In this document: one piece after another, positions 15,419 to 23,990 of the stretch | Numbering within the stretch: position 1 is the first letter of the stretch | How the letters are laid out: every line of letters starts with the position of its first letter | Assembly (NCBI GenBank): GCA_964649195.1 | Contig: CAZYPK010000032.1 | Coordinates: forward strand, 1-39,360 | Length of the DNA: 39,360 bases | Direction: 5' to 3' | Source: JTS-RE9 sp964649195 | GTDB lineage: Bacteria; Planctomycetota; Phycisphaerae; Phycisphaerales; Phycisphaeraceae | Position numbers and translations under genes: made by a program | The notes under the pieces: generated by a model | Seen by the model: only the letters and a program-made list of their open reading frames with translations | What the model was told of the DNA's origin: nothing | Database searches by the model: none

Positions 15419-16660
15419 TCAAACCGCGCGGCGGCGGCGCATCATCAGGCCGGCGGCGGCGAGCAGGCCGAGCGTGACGGTGGCGGGTTCAGGCATGATG
15501 CCGGTGATCTGCTCCGGGGGTTCGGGGACGAAGTTGAACCTGGAGTGATCGGCCAGCGAGATGGTGTCGAAGGCGTGGAGCGAACCGTACCAGTCCACGC
15601 GCTGATCGATGATGATGCCGACGCCGCCGGCGAGTGCGGAATAGACGTTGCCGCCGAAGATCGTGGTCCACGCGCCGGCGTCGCCGCCGCCGAGGTCGAA
15701 CTGTCCGCCGAGCGTCCAGTGAATGAGTGAGGCGAGTTGTTCGGCCTCGCCGATGGGCACGAAGTTGCCGCCCGTGCCGGCCCCTTTGACTTTGAGCACG
15801 GCATCCTGGCCGAATTTCGCGTTGCCGACGACGTTGATATTGATCGGTGCGCCGGAAGTGAGATCGATCTCCAGCGTGAAGTCACCCTGGGCGTTGATCG
15901 AGCTGAAGTAGTAATCGCCCGAGGTGAGGCGGATGGTCTGAAACTGTGAGGAGGTCGAGAGCGCCCCGTAGGCGCCGGAGCTTCCCGGGGCGAGCGACAG
16001 GAAGCCGGAGCCGCCGACCTGCTGGTTGGCGCCGGTGGCAGTGAAGCTGATGCCGGAGGTCAGTGTCAGCGGGGTGAAGGTCGTGGTGGGGGCGGGTCCG
16101 GTCAGCGTGCCTTCGACATCCGCGCCGGAATTGAAGCTGAAGCTGTTGGAGAAACTCACGTTGCCGCCGATGCCGCCGGCCTTGAGAACGTCGGCATTGG
16201 TGCCGAGGCTGACCTTATCGGCGAACAGGTTGCCGTAGAGTCTGAGGCCGCCGGAGAAACTGGCGTCTTGATTGGCCACCACTTCCGCCAGCAGCAGGGG
16301 ATAAACGGCGGGCGAGACAAAGCGGGTGCTGCTCGCCAGATTGGGGCCGGGCGTGACGCCATCGCTGCCGATGACACTGTTGCTGCCCACTTGCAGGTTC
16401 CGGCCGGCATAGATTGATCCGAGGATCTGCGTGGCGCCTGTGATGCCGATGTCCTGGTTGCTGCCGATGTGGCCTTTGATGAGGTTGTGCCCGGCGATCT
16501 GCAGTTCATCGTTGCCGTCGATGGTGACCCCGCCGCCGGCGAAGATGGCGAACTCCGACAGCGAAATGGGCGCCGCCGAAACGGTTCCGATGCCCGCCAG
16601 CACAGTCCACGCGAAGGCAACCGTCACTTTGCGGCTTGCGACATGCTTCATGGTGATCAT
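15419..16660 (-). CDS. PEP-CTERM sorting-domain protein, beta-repeat type
   Basis: A 413-residue secreted protein. ATG 16660 has AGGAG 5 bases upstream; a second in-frame ATG at 16651 is further from it. Residues about 5-27 form the signal peptide (TVAFAWTVLAGIGTVSAAP). The body is a series of short Gly/Asn/Ser-rich strands (GHIGSNQDIGITGATQILGS and similar), as in right-handed beta-helix or choice-of-anchor type surface proteins. The C-terminus, MPEPATVTLGLLAAAGLMMR and RRRAV, is a PEP-CTERM anchor. No enzyme motif is seen. It seems monocistronic. Confidence 0.8.
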   Translation of the reverse strand: MITMKHVASRKVTVAFAWTVLAGIGTVSAAPISLSEFAIFAGGGVTIDGNDELQIAGHNLIKGHIGSNQDIGITGATQILGSIYAGRNLQVGSNSVIGSDGVTPGPNLASSTRFVSPAVYPLLLAEVVANQDASFSGGLRLYGNLFADKVSLGTNADVLKAGGIGGNVSFSNSFSFNSGADVEGTLTGPAPTTTFTPLTLTSGISFTATGANQQVGGSGFLSLAPGSSGAYGALSTSSQFQTIRLTSGDYYFSSINAQGDFTLEIDLTSGAPININVVGNAKFGQDAVLKVKGAGTGGNFVPIGEAEQLASLIHWTLGGQFDLGGGDAGAWTTIFGGNVYSALAGGVGIIIDQRVDWYGSLHAFDTISLADHSRFNFVPEPPEQITGIMPEPATVTLGLLAAAGLMMRRRRAV

Positions 16661-16962
16661 TTCTTCTCCTGCATTCTCTTCCGAAATCGGGCGCAACCCC
16701 ATTGAATCGGCATATCCCCGCCATGCTGAAGGATGCGTGCGTTGCACCTGGCGAACCGCACTCGCAGCGATCATTAAAACAACTGGGACATGATACATGA
16801 TATGACAGCCGGCACAAAAGCGGAAGCAAAAAAATGCGCGAAGATTCCGAGATGTCAAACTGGGCAGTCTGCCGACGTGGATGGCCGGGGCTGAGATGTC
16901 CGCGAAACCCACCGTCCGATGCAACCGGACGGGCACGAACTTTGAAGGCTGCGGAGGGTTTT

Positions 16963-19575
16963 CTACCGCGCGGCCTGCAACTCTTTTCGCGCCCTGTCAT
17001 TCAGGAATTGCACCGCCGTCACAATGGCGGGGGAGGTCTGGCCTGATTTGAGGCCGGGGATGAGGATTTCGCGGACGGCTTTCTGCACTTCCTCGGCGGT
17101 TTCCTTGCTCCATGCCTTGCCCAGGTAGATCATGTATTGCCGGTCCTGGGGGGCGATCAGCAGGAGCATTCCGTAGTCTTTTTTGGGATGGCCCAGTTAC
17201 AACTGGCCGTAAGCCTGCACCGCGGCCCTTTGAAACTGGGCTTCGCGGTCGCCTTCGGGGTTGATGATGCTGTCGCGCGTGGTGACGACGGCGAGGGGGA
17301 AATGGGCGTTGCCGTCGATGAAGAGGGTTCGCTGGAGGTGGAAGATGGTCCGTTCGTCTTCGCGGGTGATCAGGTCCGCCTTGTCGATCAGCAGCCGTCC
17401 CCGGTTGGGGGCGAAGAGCCAGCGGCTGCCCATGTCGAAGCCGCCGGGTTTGATCACCGTCCAGACACTGGCGAACTCATCGGTCCAGTGCAGCTTCTTT
17501 GTTTCAGCGGGGTTGGGCGGTTCGAGGGTCAGGTTGACGGGATGCGTTTTGGGGAACCGGGTGTCGCGTGTGAGCACGATCCACCGCGCCGCTTCCGTGC
17601 CCAGCCGCTCGTTTTCCTCCAGGGAATGCAGGATGTACATGTTCAGGCCGTGGTCCGCCGCCAGCCCGCGCATCACGGGAAGCAGGTCGATGTAACGGTT
17701 GGAGATGTGAAACGCGAGCAGGCCATCGACCGTCAAATGCTCGAGGTACAGCCCCACCGCTTCACGGGTGACCAGGTGGATCGGAATCGAATCGCTGTTG
17801 AAGGCGTCGATCGCCATCACGTCATACCGCTGCGACTGCCCGGCGGCCAGCTCGCGCTCGAGCATGATCCGGGCATCGCCCAGCACCACCTCCACCCTGG
17901 CCGGCGCTTCGGAGAGATAGGTGAAATACTTCCTGGCAAACTCCTCCACCTGCGGGCTGATCTCATAGAACCGCAGATGATCGCCCTCATGCGTCAGGGC
18001 CGCGATGGTGCCCACGCCCAGGCCCACGGCGCCGATGCGGATGGGCCGCCTGCCTTCCCCGTTTTTCTGACGCCCCGCCGCGTACTCCATCGCCAGGCCG
18101 ATGCCGCTGTCCTCGCTGTAGTAGGCGGTGGGCCAACGGGTGCGGGCGGGGTCGAGGTACTGCAAGCCATGCGTGATTCGGCCATGCGTCAACAGGCGGA
18201 CCTTGCCGTAGTTGGGGTCCTCCGATTCGTGGATGCGCAGCACACCGTAGAAGCTTCGCCGCGTGACATCGTGCGACAGCAATCGATCGGCGACCTGAAG
18301 CGCCATGCTCACCGTCAGCCCCAGCACCAGCAGCGAAGCCGTCAGCAGAACGAGCCTTCGCTTCTGTGCGGTCAGCGTCGGGCCGACGGCGCGGTGCATG
18401 CAGACGATGGCGAGCACGCAGCCGGCGATCAGGCCCACGTGATACTCCCAGTAATCCGGGAAGATCACCGGTGCCACCAGGGCCACGAAGACGCCGCCCA
18501 GCGCCCCGCCGGCCGAGATGCTCAGGTAAAACGCGGTCAGCCGCCGCGGCGCGGGCCGCAGCCGCACCAGTTCGCCGTGACAGACCATGCAGGTGGAAAA
18601 CAGCGCCAGGGCGAAGGCCCCGATCTGCCAGATGAGCGGCGTGGTCTTCTGATCGTGCAACACCAGATTCACCAGCAGCACCGACACCGCCAGCAGCGGC
18701 CCGAACACCACGCGGCGATACCAGCGGTCCGCATCAAAGCAGATGATGAAGGTGATCAGGTAAATCGCCAGCGGCGCGACCCAGAGCATCGGAATCACCG
18801 CCAGGTCCTGGCACAGGTGATTGGTCGTGGCGATGAGCATCACCGAACCGACGGCAGGCAGCGCAAGCCAGAGAAACGTGCGAAACCACTGCGAATCGCC
18901 AGCCGTTTCCTCATCCCGCCCTTGCCCTTCCATCGTCGCCATCGCCTGCGGTGTTGCCGGCTGTTCCGGTTGGATGGCGCCCTTCATCACCGCCATGTGA
19001 AAACGCCAGCCGCACCAGGTGCAGGCGAGCAGATAGAGCACGAACCCGATGGTCCACGACAACCCTTGCACGCGCAGCGCCAGCAGCGGCTCGAAGAAGA
19101 ACGGATAGGTGAGCAGCGCCAGCAGCGAGCCGAGATTGGACAGCGAGTAAAGACGATAAGGCGAGCGGCCGGGGAACTGCCTTTGAAACCAGCTTTGCAG
19201 CAGCGGCCCGGTGGAGGCCAGCAGCATGTACGGGATGCCGATGTGGAGCGTGAGCACGAGGAGGATTCGCACCGTCGCTTCATCAGCGGCGCCGGTGGAC
19301 CGCCACGACTCGGCGGCCGGCGTGATGGGGATGAACAGCAGCGAAAGGAGAATGAGCGCGAAGTGAACCAACGCCTGCCGATGAACGGGCGCCTTTCTGA
19401 TCAGCAGATGGGCGTAGGCATACCCGCCCAGCAGCGCCACCTGAAAGAAAAGCATGCAGACCGTCCAGACCCCCGCCCCGCCGCCGAACCAGGGCAGAAT
19501 GAACCGGCCCAGGATCGGCTGAACCTGGAAAAGCAGAAAAGCGCCAAGGAAAATCGTCAGGGCAAATCGCGGCAT
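16963..19575 (-). pseudogene. Fused membrane spermidine-synthase-like/TPM protein, split by in-frame TAA
   Basis: The first 792 codons (19575 to the TAA at 17197-17199) encode an N-terminal block of about 12-14 membrane helices (FALTIFLGAFLLFQVQPILG at the start) and then a spermidine-synthase-like Rossmann domain: IGAVGLGVGTIAAL, RFYEISPQVEEFARKYF, VEVVLGDARIML, DVMAIDAFNSDSIP. After that domain a TPM-type region begins (DERTIFHLQRTLFIDGNAHF, then PLAVVTTRDS). It is cut by one TAA, and the same frame continues with LGHPKKDYGMLLLIAPQDRQ and on for 77 codons, completing a TPM domain. So this is either a nonsense mutation or 6-base insertion, a read-through site, or a sequencing error. The usual length of the synthase fusion alone would still be met by the 792-residue product. 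Start chosen at 19575 because upstream codons derive from a family C repeat. Confidence 0.75.
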
Positions 19576-19645
19576 GGATATACGGATGAAGATCGGATGC
19601 GAGCGGAGATGATAGACATTGAAGGCAAGTTTCGCATCTTGGGGA

Positions 19646-19672
19646 ACGCGCAGCGAGGACGCTGCGGCTGTG
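19646..19672. repeat. Repeat family C, single copy
   Basis: A 27-base unit identical to the 7125 copies, between the membrane synthase start and the alr stop on the minus strand. It is followed by a run of CCCTAAGGCCCCAGGCCCTC-like sequence. Confidence 0.85.
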
Positions 19673-19738
19673 ACATCCACGATGGCGAATTCCTTCTCCC
19701 TAAGGCCCCAGGCCCTCTTCCCCAGGCCCTTTCGGTTC

Positions 19739-21190
19739 TCACACCGCCGTCATCTTCAGTCGGTCCGCCGCCACCCGTGCCGGGGAAGGGGCTGTGTTCA
19801 GATAGAGTCGGGGTACACGCGGGGAGATGCGGCAGAGCATTTCGTAGCAGTTCGACTGAGCCAGTTCCGCCAGCCGGGGCAGCGAGCATGGCGATGCGGG
19901 ATCGCTGCTGATGACATCCACCATGTCACCCACCTGCGCCAGCGGCGATTGTGCCGATGATGAACCGAGGCCGGGGGCGATGGAGGATTGTTCCCCTTCG
20001 TGATCGCCGGGCGTCAGGTCGATGATGATCTGGTCCATGTTGATGCGGCCGAGGATCGGGCAACCCACCCACGGGAGTGGGTGGGCGTTGGCACTGTTCA
20101 CACTGCCGCTGCCACTGTTCCCGCCGCTTCTTCCCACGATCTGCACGCAGCCGCGTCCGCTCAGCGACAGCGGATAGCCATCCGCATAGCCGACGGGCAC
20201 CAGCCCCAGGAAGCTGTCGCGCTTGAGCTGATGCGTGCAGCCATAGCCCACCGTGGCGCCGGCCGCGTATCGCCTGACATGAATCACCCGGCTGCGCCAG
20301 CGCACCACCGGCTCCAGCTTCGCCGCCGCCATCGCAATGCGCTCGTGGCCATCGACGGTTTCAAAGGCGTCGAACTGAGCCGTCGAAGTCAGATCGATCT
20401 CTTCATCAAAGCAAGTCGGCAGATGGCTGTGCGACCGGTTCGTTTTCGCATCTTCCAGCCAGCGAGGCAGGCCGTAGCCGAACATGCCCAATCCGATGCG
20501 CACCATGTTCAGGTGATGCCTGGGATGCCGCAGTGCCGCGTGAGTCGCAGCCATGTGAAAGAGCACCCCTTGGGGAATGCGTTTGCGATTGGCTTCGATG
20601 GCCTGCGTGAAGCGGGCGAACTGTGCATCGGTGAAGCGGGCATCACCATCGGCCGCGGCGAAATGGCTCCAGATGCCGGCCAGTCGCACATGTCGAAGGC
20701 GCGGCAAACGACGAAGGATGGCGGTGAACTGATCGGGTGACAGTCCGCCGCGCGACATGCCGGTGTCCAGGCTCAGATGAATCGGCACCTCCACGCCGTA
20801 CGAAGCACCCAGCGCATGCACCGCCATGAGCTGGTCCGGTGAATCGACCGTCAGGTGAAGCTGACCGGTGAAGAAGGCGTTCTGCAACCGCACGGTTTCA
20901 GGCCGGGTGCGCACCGGCATGAGCAGCAGGATCGGCGCCGTGATCGGATGCGTGAGCAGTTCATCAGCCTGGGCCGGCGAATAAACCGCAAGCATGTCGA
21001 TGCCCGCCTGATCGAGACAGCGACCGATTTCGCCCGCGCCAAGGCCATAGGCATCGGCCTTGATCACGGCGCACAGCCGCGCCGCCGCCCTGCCCTCGTG
21101 AGCACGCGAGCGGCCCGTCACCTGTCGCCACACCTGCATGTTTCGGCGGAGTGAAAATAAATCCACCTCCAGCCAGCTTGTGTCGGTCAT
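19739..21190 (-). CDS. alr: Alanine racemase
   Basis: A 483-residue PLP enzyme that converts L- to D-alanine for peptidoglycan. The PLP lysine is K44 in AVIKADAYGLG, the catalytic tyrosine is Y316 in GATVGYGCTH, and the C-terminal beta domain has VPVGYADGYP and GRINMDQIIIDLT. It is about 100 residues longer than typical Alr. Two of the extra parts are low-complexity insertions: residues about 355-376 (SGGNSGSGSVNSAN then HPLPWVG) and about 398-418 (GLGSSSAQSPLA). The first contains a DNA hairpin that also serves as a terminator core elsewhere in the window. ATG 21190 is used; a TTG at 21199 is in frame. Both catalytic residues are intact, so it is probably active. Confidence 0.93.
   Translation of the reverse strand: MTDTSWLEVDLFSLRRNMQVWRQVTGRSRAHEGRAAARLCAVIKADAYGLGAGEIGRCLDQAGIDMLAVYSPAQADELLTHPITAPILLLMPVRTRPETVRLQNAFFTGQLHLTVDSPDQLMAVHALGASYGVEVPIHLSLDTGMSRGGLSPDQFTAILRRLPRLRHVRLAGIWSHFAAADGDARFTDAQFARFTQAIEANRKRIPQGVLFHMAATHAALRHPRHHLNMVRIGLGMFGYGLPRWLEDAKTNRSHSHLPTCFDEEIDLTSTAQFDAFETVDGHERIAMAAAKLEPVVRWRSRVIHVRRYAAGATVGYGCTHQLKRDSFLGLVPVGYADGYPLSLSGRGCVQIVGRSGGNSGSGSVNSANAHPLPWVGCPILGRINMDQIIIDLTPGDHEGEQSSIAPGLGSSSAQSPLAQVGDMVDVISSDPASPCSLPRLAELAQSNCYEMLCRISPRVPRLYLNTAPSPARVAADRLKMTAV
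20064..20085. repeat. Terminator-like hairpin inside alr
   Basis: CCCACCCAC (20064-20072) and GTGGGTGGG (20077-20085) form a perfect 9-bp stem with loop GGGA. The same CCCACGGGA..GGG core forms the two T-tracted terminators at 26598 and 28933. Here it is translated in frame as part of an insertion in the racemase. Confidence 0.75.
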
Positions 21191-21203
21191 GAAAAACAAA
21201 TCC

Positions 21204-21302
21204 GGGTGTCGGGTGTCGGGTGTCGGGTGTCGGCAAACATCAGGAGGATTGCAAAATGGCCATTCTGCCTCCCGCCTTTCCGATACCCGATACCCGACAC
21301 CC
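21204..21302. repeat. Inverted heptamer arrays (GGGTGTC / GATACCC)
   Basis: GGGTGTC four times (21204-21231) faces GATACCC, GATACCC, GACACCC (21282-21302). The two arrays are complementary with G-T tolerance, so the whole can fold as a long hairpin. It lies directly upstream of alr. Confidence 0.8.
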
Positions 21303-21315
21303 GTTTCCTTCCTGT

Positions 21316-21344
21316 TTGTATCTGTCCGATGCCTGCCCTAAAAT
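21316..21344 (+). promoter_or_regulatory. Putative helicase promoter
   Basis: TTGTAT (21316-21321) and TAAAAT (21339-21344) are 17 bases apart. The -10 box matches 5 of 6. It would give a leader of about 290 nucleotides before the helicase ATG at 21645. Confidence 0.45.
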
Positions 21345-21644
21345 GAATTTTCGCGATGGCTGCATCGCAAGCCTTCCCGGCCGACCATCGCTTCGCCTGC
21401 GCGGTATGGTGTTGGGGAAGGGCCCGAAGCGTGGTCGCGTCGATCGGCATGGCCGGTCGCGGCGCCACAACGGGAGCCCCGCAGGGACGGCGGACTCGAA
21501 AAAGCCTTGATCGAGGCGGCTTCGATTCCCTCACCCCTTCGGGGCTCACTTCGGGTTCACACGGGCCGGGGGCCGGGCACTTTTTTGCCGGTCGCAGGCA
21601 TTGTCTGTCGTCGCTTTCCGAGCGCGGAAAGCTGTGGAACCATT

Positions 21645-23654
21645 ATGAAAACCGAAGCACCGCACCCGTCCAAACGTCGCCGCACCCCCCTGATCGCCGA
21701 GTTTGAGTTTCTCTACGAACGCCTCAAGGAGTTCAAGGAGGCCGGCGCCGGCGATGACTTCCAGGCCGATGGCGTCAGGCTTCGCCTCGACTATCTCTTT
21801 GATGCGATGGAAGAGCACGAGCGCATCATCATCCGCGAGATGGCCGGCCCGCTGATGGAGTATGAATATGAAGCGGAAGGAGCCGAAGGAGCCGGAAGAG
21901 CCGAAGGAGCAGAGGAAGAGGAAGAGGAGGAGGAAGTCGAGGAAGAAGCGGCAGCGGCAGAAGAAGAAGAAGAAGCGGCAGAGGCAGTAGTAGCAGCAGA
22001 AGAAGAAGTAGAAGTAGAAGAAGCAGAGGCAGAGGCAGCAGAAGAAGAAAAGGCTGATGAGCCTGTTGTTGCCGATGTGGCACCTGCGCCGCAGGTTGTC
22101 GTTGAAGCGACCCTCCCCCAGCCCCTCCCTAAGAGGGAGGGGAGTGAAGACGAAGCCGCACCGGCAATCGAAGAATCATCCACTGCTACTGCCACTGCCG
22201 CTGCCGCTTCCTCTTCCTCCGCTCCTTCGGCTCTCTCGGCTCCTTCCGCTCCTCCCGCTCCTTCCCCCACTTACACCCCGCTGCCCAAGCCTGCCGAGGT
22301 CTTCGATCGCTCGGTCACCTTCGCCGATCTGGGCCTGCATCCGGACCTGCTCAAAGGCATCCATGCGATGGGCTTTGAGTGCCCCACCGACATCCAGGCC
22401 AAGCTCATCCCCCCCGCCCTGCTGGGCAAGGACCTCATCGGCCAGGCACGCACCGGCACCGGCAAGACCGCGGCCTTCGGCATGCCCATCATTCATCAGT
22501 CCGACAAGGACACGCCGATGCAGGCCCTGATCCTCGTCCCCACCCGCGAGCTGGCCGCCCAGGTCGCCGGCGAACTCGAAGACATCGGCAAGTTCACTCC
22601 CATCCGCGCCGCCTGCATCATCGGCGGCGAATCGATGCGCGATCAGGCCAAGTCCCTCAGCAAAGGCGGCCACATCATCGTCGGCACCCCGGGCCGCGTC
22701 ATGGACATGCACCAACGCGGCGAAATCCACTTCCACAACATCCGCTTCATCGTCCTCGACGAAGTGGACCGCATGCTCGACATCGGCTTCCGCGAGGACA
22801 TCCGCAAAATCCTCAAGTCCGTCCAGACCGATCATCAGACCCTCTTCGTCTCCGCCACCATCAGCGAGGAAATCGAACGGTTGGCCCGCTCCTTCATGAA
22901 GCCTGATGCGGAGAAAATCCTCACCATCTCCGGCTCGCTCACCGTCTCCCTCGTCGATCAGAAATATGTCTCCGTCGAGCCGTGGGACAAACGCGCCCTG
23001 CTCCTGCACATCCTGCGAAAGGAGAAGCCCGAATCGACCGTCGTCTTCTGCCGCACCAAGGCCACCGTCGATAAGCTCTCCAAATATCTTGCGGACCACT
23101 CCATCAACGCCCGGCCGATCCACGGCGACATGCCCCAGAACAAGCGCGTCATGGTCATGGACTCCATGCGCGCCCGCAAGCTCGATGTGCTCATCGCCTC
23201 CGACCTTGCCGCGCGCGGGCTGGACATCGACCACATCACCCACGTCGTCAACTACGACCTGCCCGAGGACCCGGAGGTTTACGTGCACCGCATCGGCCGC
23301 ACCGCCCGCGCAGGCCGGCGAGGTTTCGCGTGGTCCTTCGTCACCCGCGATGAAGGACAACGGCTCACGGAAATCGAAATGCTTTGCAGCACCATGATCG
23401 AAAAGCTGGAGTACCCCCAGTTCAAGCCCGGCCCGGTGCCCGATGACGCCCGCCAGAGCCTGTCCCGCCCCCGGCTCACCGAGCGGCCGACCAACGCCGT
23501 TGAGCTCATGGCCGCCAAGGCGATCGAACGCAGCGCCCCCTCGGCCATCGACGGCCTCACCGAAGATCAAATCAAAGCCATGTTCCCCGATGGCAACATC
23601 CCCAAAACGCTGCCGAAATCAACGCTCGGCTCAAAGTTCAAACGCAAACGATGA
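21645..23654 (+). CDS. DEAD-box ATP-dependent RNA helicase
   Basis: A 669-residue protein. The helicase core starts near residue 220: Q motif (FADLGLHPDLLKGIHAMGFE and DIQAKLIPP), motif I ARTGTGKT, Ia PTRELAAQ, Ib TPGRVMD, motif II DEVD (a variant of DEAD), III SAT, IV STVVFCRTK, V ARGLD and VI HRIGRTARAGRRG. All are intact, so it should be an active RNA-unwinding ATPase, of the RhlE/CshA type. The N-terminal 220 residues hold a conserved-looking start (RRRTPLIAEFEFLYERLKEF), then a Glu/Ala run (about residues 85-140) and an Ala/Ser/Pro run (about 180-212) that look like repeat-derived linkers. I chose ATG 21645; upstream codons read as leader. Confidence 0.92.
   Translation: MKTEAPHPSKRRRTPLIAEFEFLYERLKEFKEAGAGDDFQADGVRLRLDYLFDAMEEHERIIIREMAGPLMEYEYEAEGAEGAGRAEGAEEEEEEEEVEEEAAAAEEEEEAAEAVVAAEEEVEVEEAEAEAAEEEKADEPVVADVAPAPQVVVEATLPQPLPKREGSEDEAAPAIEESSTATATAAAASSSSAPSALSAPSAPPAPSPTYTPLPKPAEVFDRSVTFADLGLHPDLLKGIHAMGFECPTDIQAKLIPPALLGKDLIGQARTGTGKTAAFGMPIIHQSDKDTPMQALILVPTRELAAQVAGELEDIGKFTPIRAACIIGGESMRDQAKSLSKGGHIIVGTPGRVMDMHQRGEIHFHNIRFIVLDEVDRMLDIGFREDIRKILKSVQTDHQTLFVSATISEEIERLARSFMKPDAEKILTISGSLTVSLVDQKYVSVEPWDKRALLLHILRKEKPESTVVFCRTKATVDKLSKYLADHSINARPIHGDMPQNKRVMVMDSMRARKLDVLIASDLAARGLDIDHITHVVNYDLPEDPEVYVHRIGRTARAGRRGFAWSFVTRDEGQRLTEIEMLCSTMIEKLEYPQFKPGPVPDDARQSLSRPRLTERPTNAVELMAAKAIERSAPSAIDGLTEDQIKAMFPDGNIPKTLPKSTLGSKFKRKR
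21875..22266. repeat. Inverted GGAGCCGAA-type units and a hairpin inside the helicase gene
   Basis: GAAGGAGCCGAAGGAGCCGG-type units at 21875-21910 are mirrored by CTCCTTCGGCTC-type units at 22217-22266. A perfect hairpin CCCCTCCCT (22122-22130) / AGGGAGGGG (22134-22142) lies between. All are read in frame as Glu- and Ser/Ala-rich linker. The same units occur outside genes at 8708-8796. Confidence 0.6.
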
Positions 23655-23914
23655 TCATCTGAGTTCAGGACAAGAAATCGCGTTTAGCCGCGGAGCAAAG
23701 GCTTTGCGACGCTCCGCGCGGGGAGATAGAAACAGGAGACAGAAATGGTCAATAGGCATTAGGCAATGGTTATTGATGATTGGCGGACCGTGCGCCGACT
23801 TCCCAATTAGCCGCTTGCGACTTCGCTCTGATTCCTGTCCCCTGTCCCCGTTCCGCAGACGCGCAGCGAGGACGCTGCGGCTACGAATCCCCTGTCCCCT
23901 GTCTCCCGTCCCCC
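23655..23914. repeat. Heptamer array interrupted by a family C copy
   Basis: CCTGTCC units at 23834-23847 resume as CCTGTCC, CCTGTCT, CCCGTCC at 23891-23911, with a family C repeat (23859-23883) between. A degenerate family E palindrome (TTAGCCGCTTGCGACTTCGC) is near 23808. The first 150 bases after the helicase stop hold no gene or T-tracted terminator that I can see. Confidence 0.65.
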
Positions 23915-23943
23915 TTGCATCGGCCCCGACGGTTGCCTATAAT
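23915..23943 (+). promoter_or_regulatory. Promoter of the Rrf2 operon
   Basis: TTGCAT (23915-23920) and a perfect TATAAT (23938-23943) are exactly 17 bases apart. Transcription should begin near 23950, about 40 bases before the Rrf2 ATG. This is the best sigma-70-type promoter in the window. Confidence 0.7.
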
Positions 23944-23973
23944 CGGATATAAATGTCCAGTTATCACGATTAT
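23939..23973. promoter_or_regulatory. Candidate Rrf2 operator
   Basis: An imperfect palindrome GGATATAAATGTCC (23945-23958) covers the expected transcription start, and a wider inverted pair ATAATCG (23939-23945) / CGATTAT (23967-23973) surrounds it. Rrf2 regulators such as NsrR bind AT-rich palindromes of this kind and often repress themselves. The link to this regulator is by position. Confidence 0.45.
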
Positions 23974-23990
23974 GCCGCCGGAGCCGTCCC

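Larger units (their letters stand above)
21191..21644. other. Divergent alr/helicase region with heptamers and structured leader
   Basis: This 454-base gap starts with a heptamer array (21204-21231) and its mirrored array (21282-21302), then a promoter for the helicase (21316-21344), then about 290 bases of leader. The leader has several small stems: GCCT/AGGC (21504-21517), CCCC-TTC-GGGG (21534-21544) and a perfect CTTTCCG-AGCG-CGGAAAG (21614-21631) ending 13 bases before the ATG. No protein-coding frame is convincing. Confidence 0.5.

Noticed and set aside
16883..16920. Fifth family A copy
   Set aside because: GGCCGGGGCTGAG..TCCGCGAA is similar to the left end but no right half follows within 150 bases.
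17137..19911. 924-codon plus-strand frame over the membrane synthase gene
   Set aside because: His/Gln/Arg-rich shadow of a gene with clear membrane helices and a Rossmann domain on the other strand.
21490..21560. A tRNA or tmRNA end (TTCGATTCC resembles a T-arm)
   Set aside because: No acceptor stem, anticodon arm or CCA could be fitted around it.
21791..22270. Serine/alanine-rich minus-strand protein inside the helicase gene
   Set aside because: It is the complement of the Glu-rich low-complexity tract.
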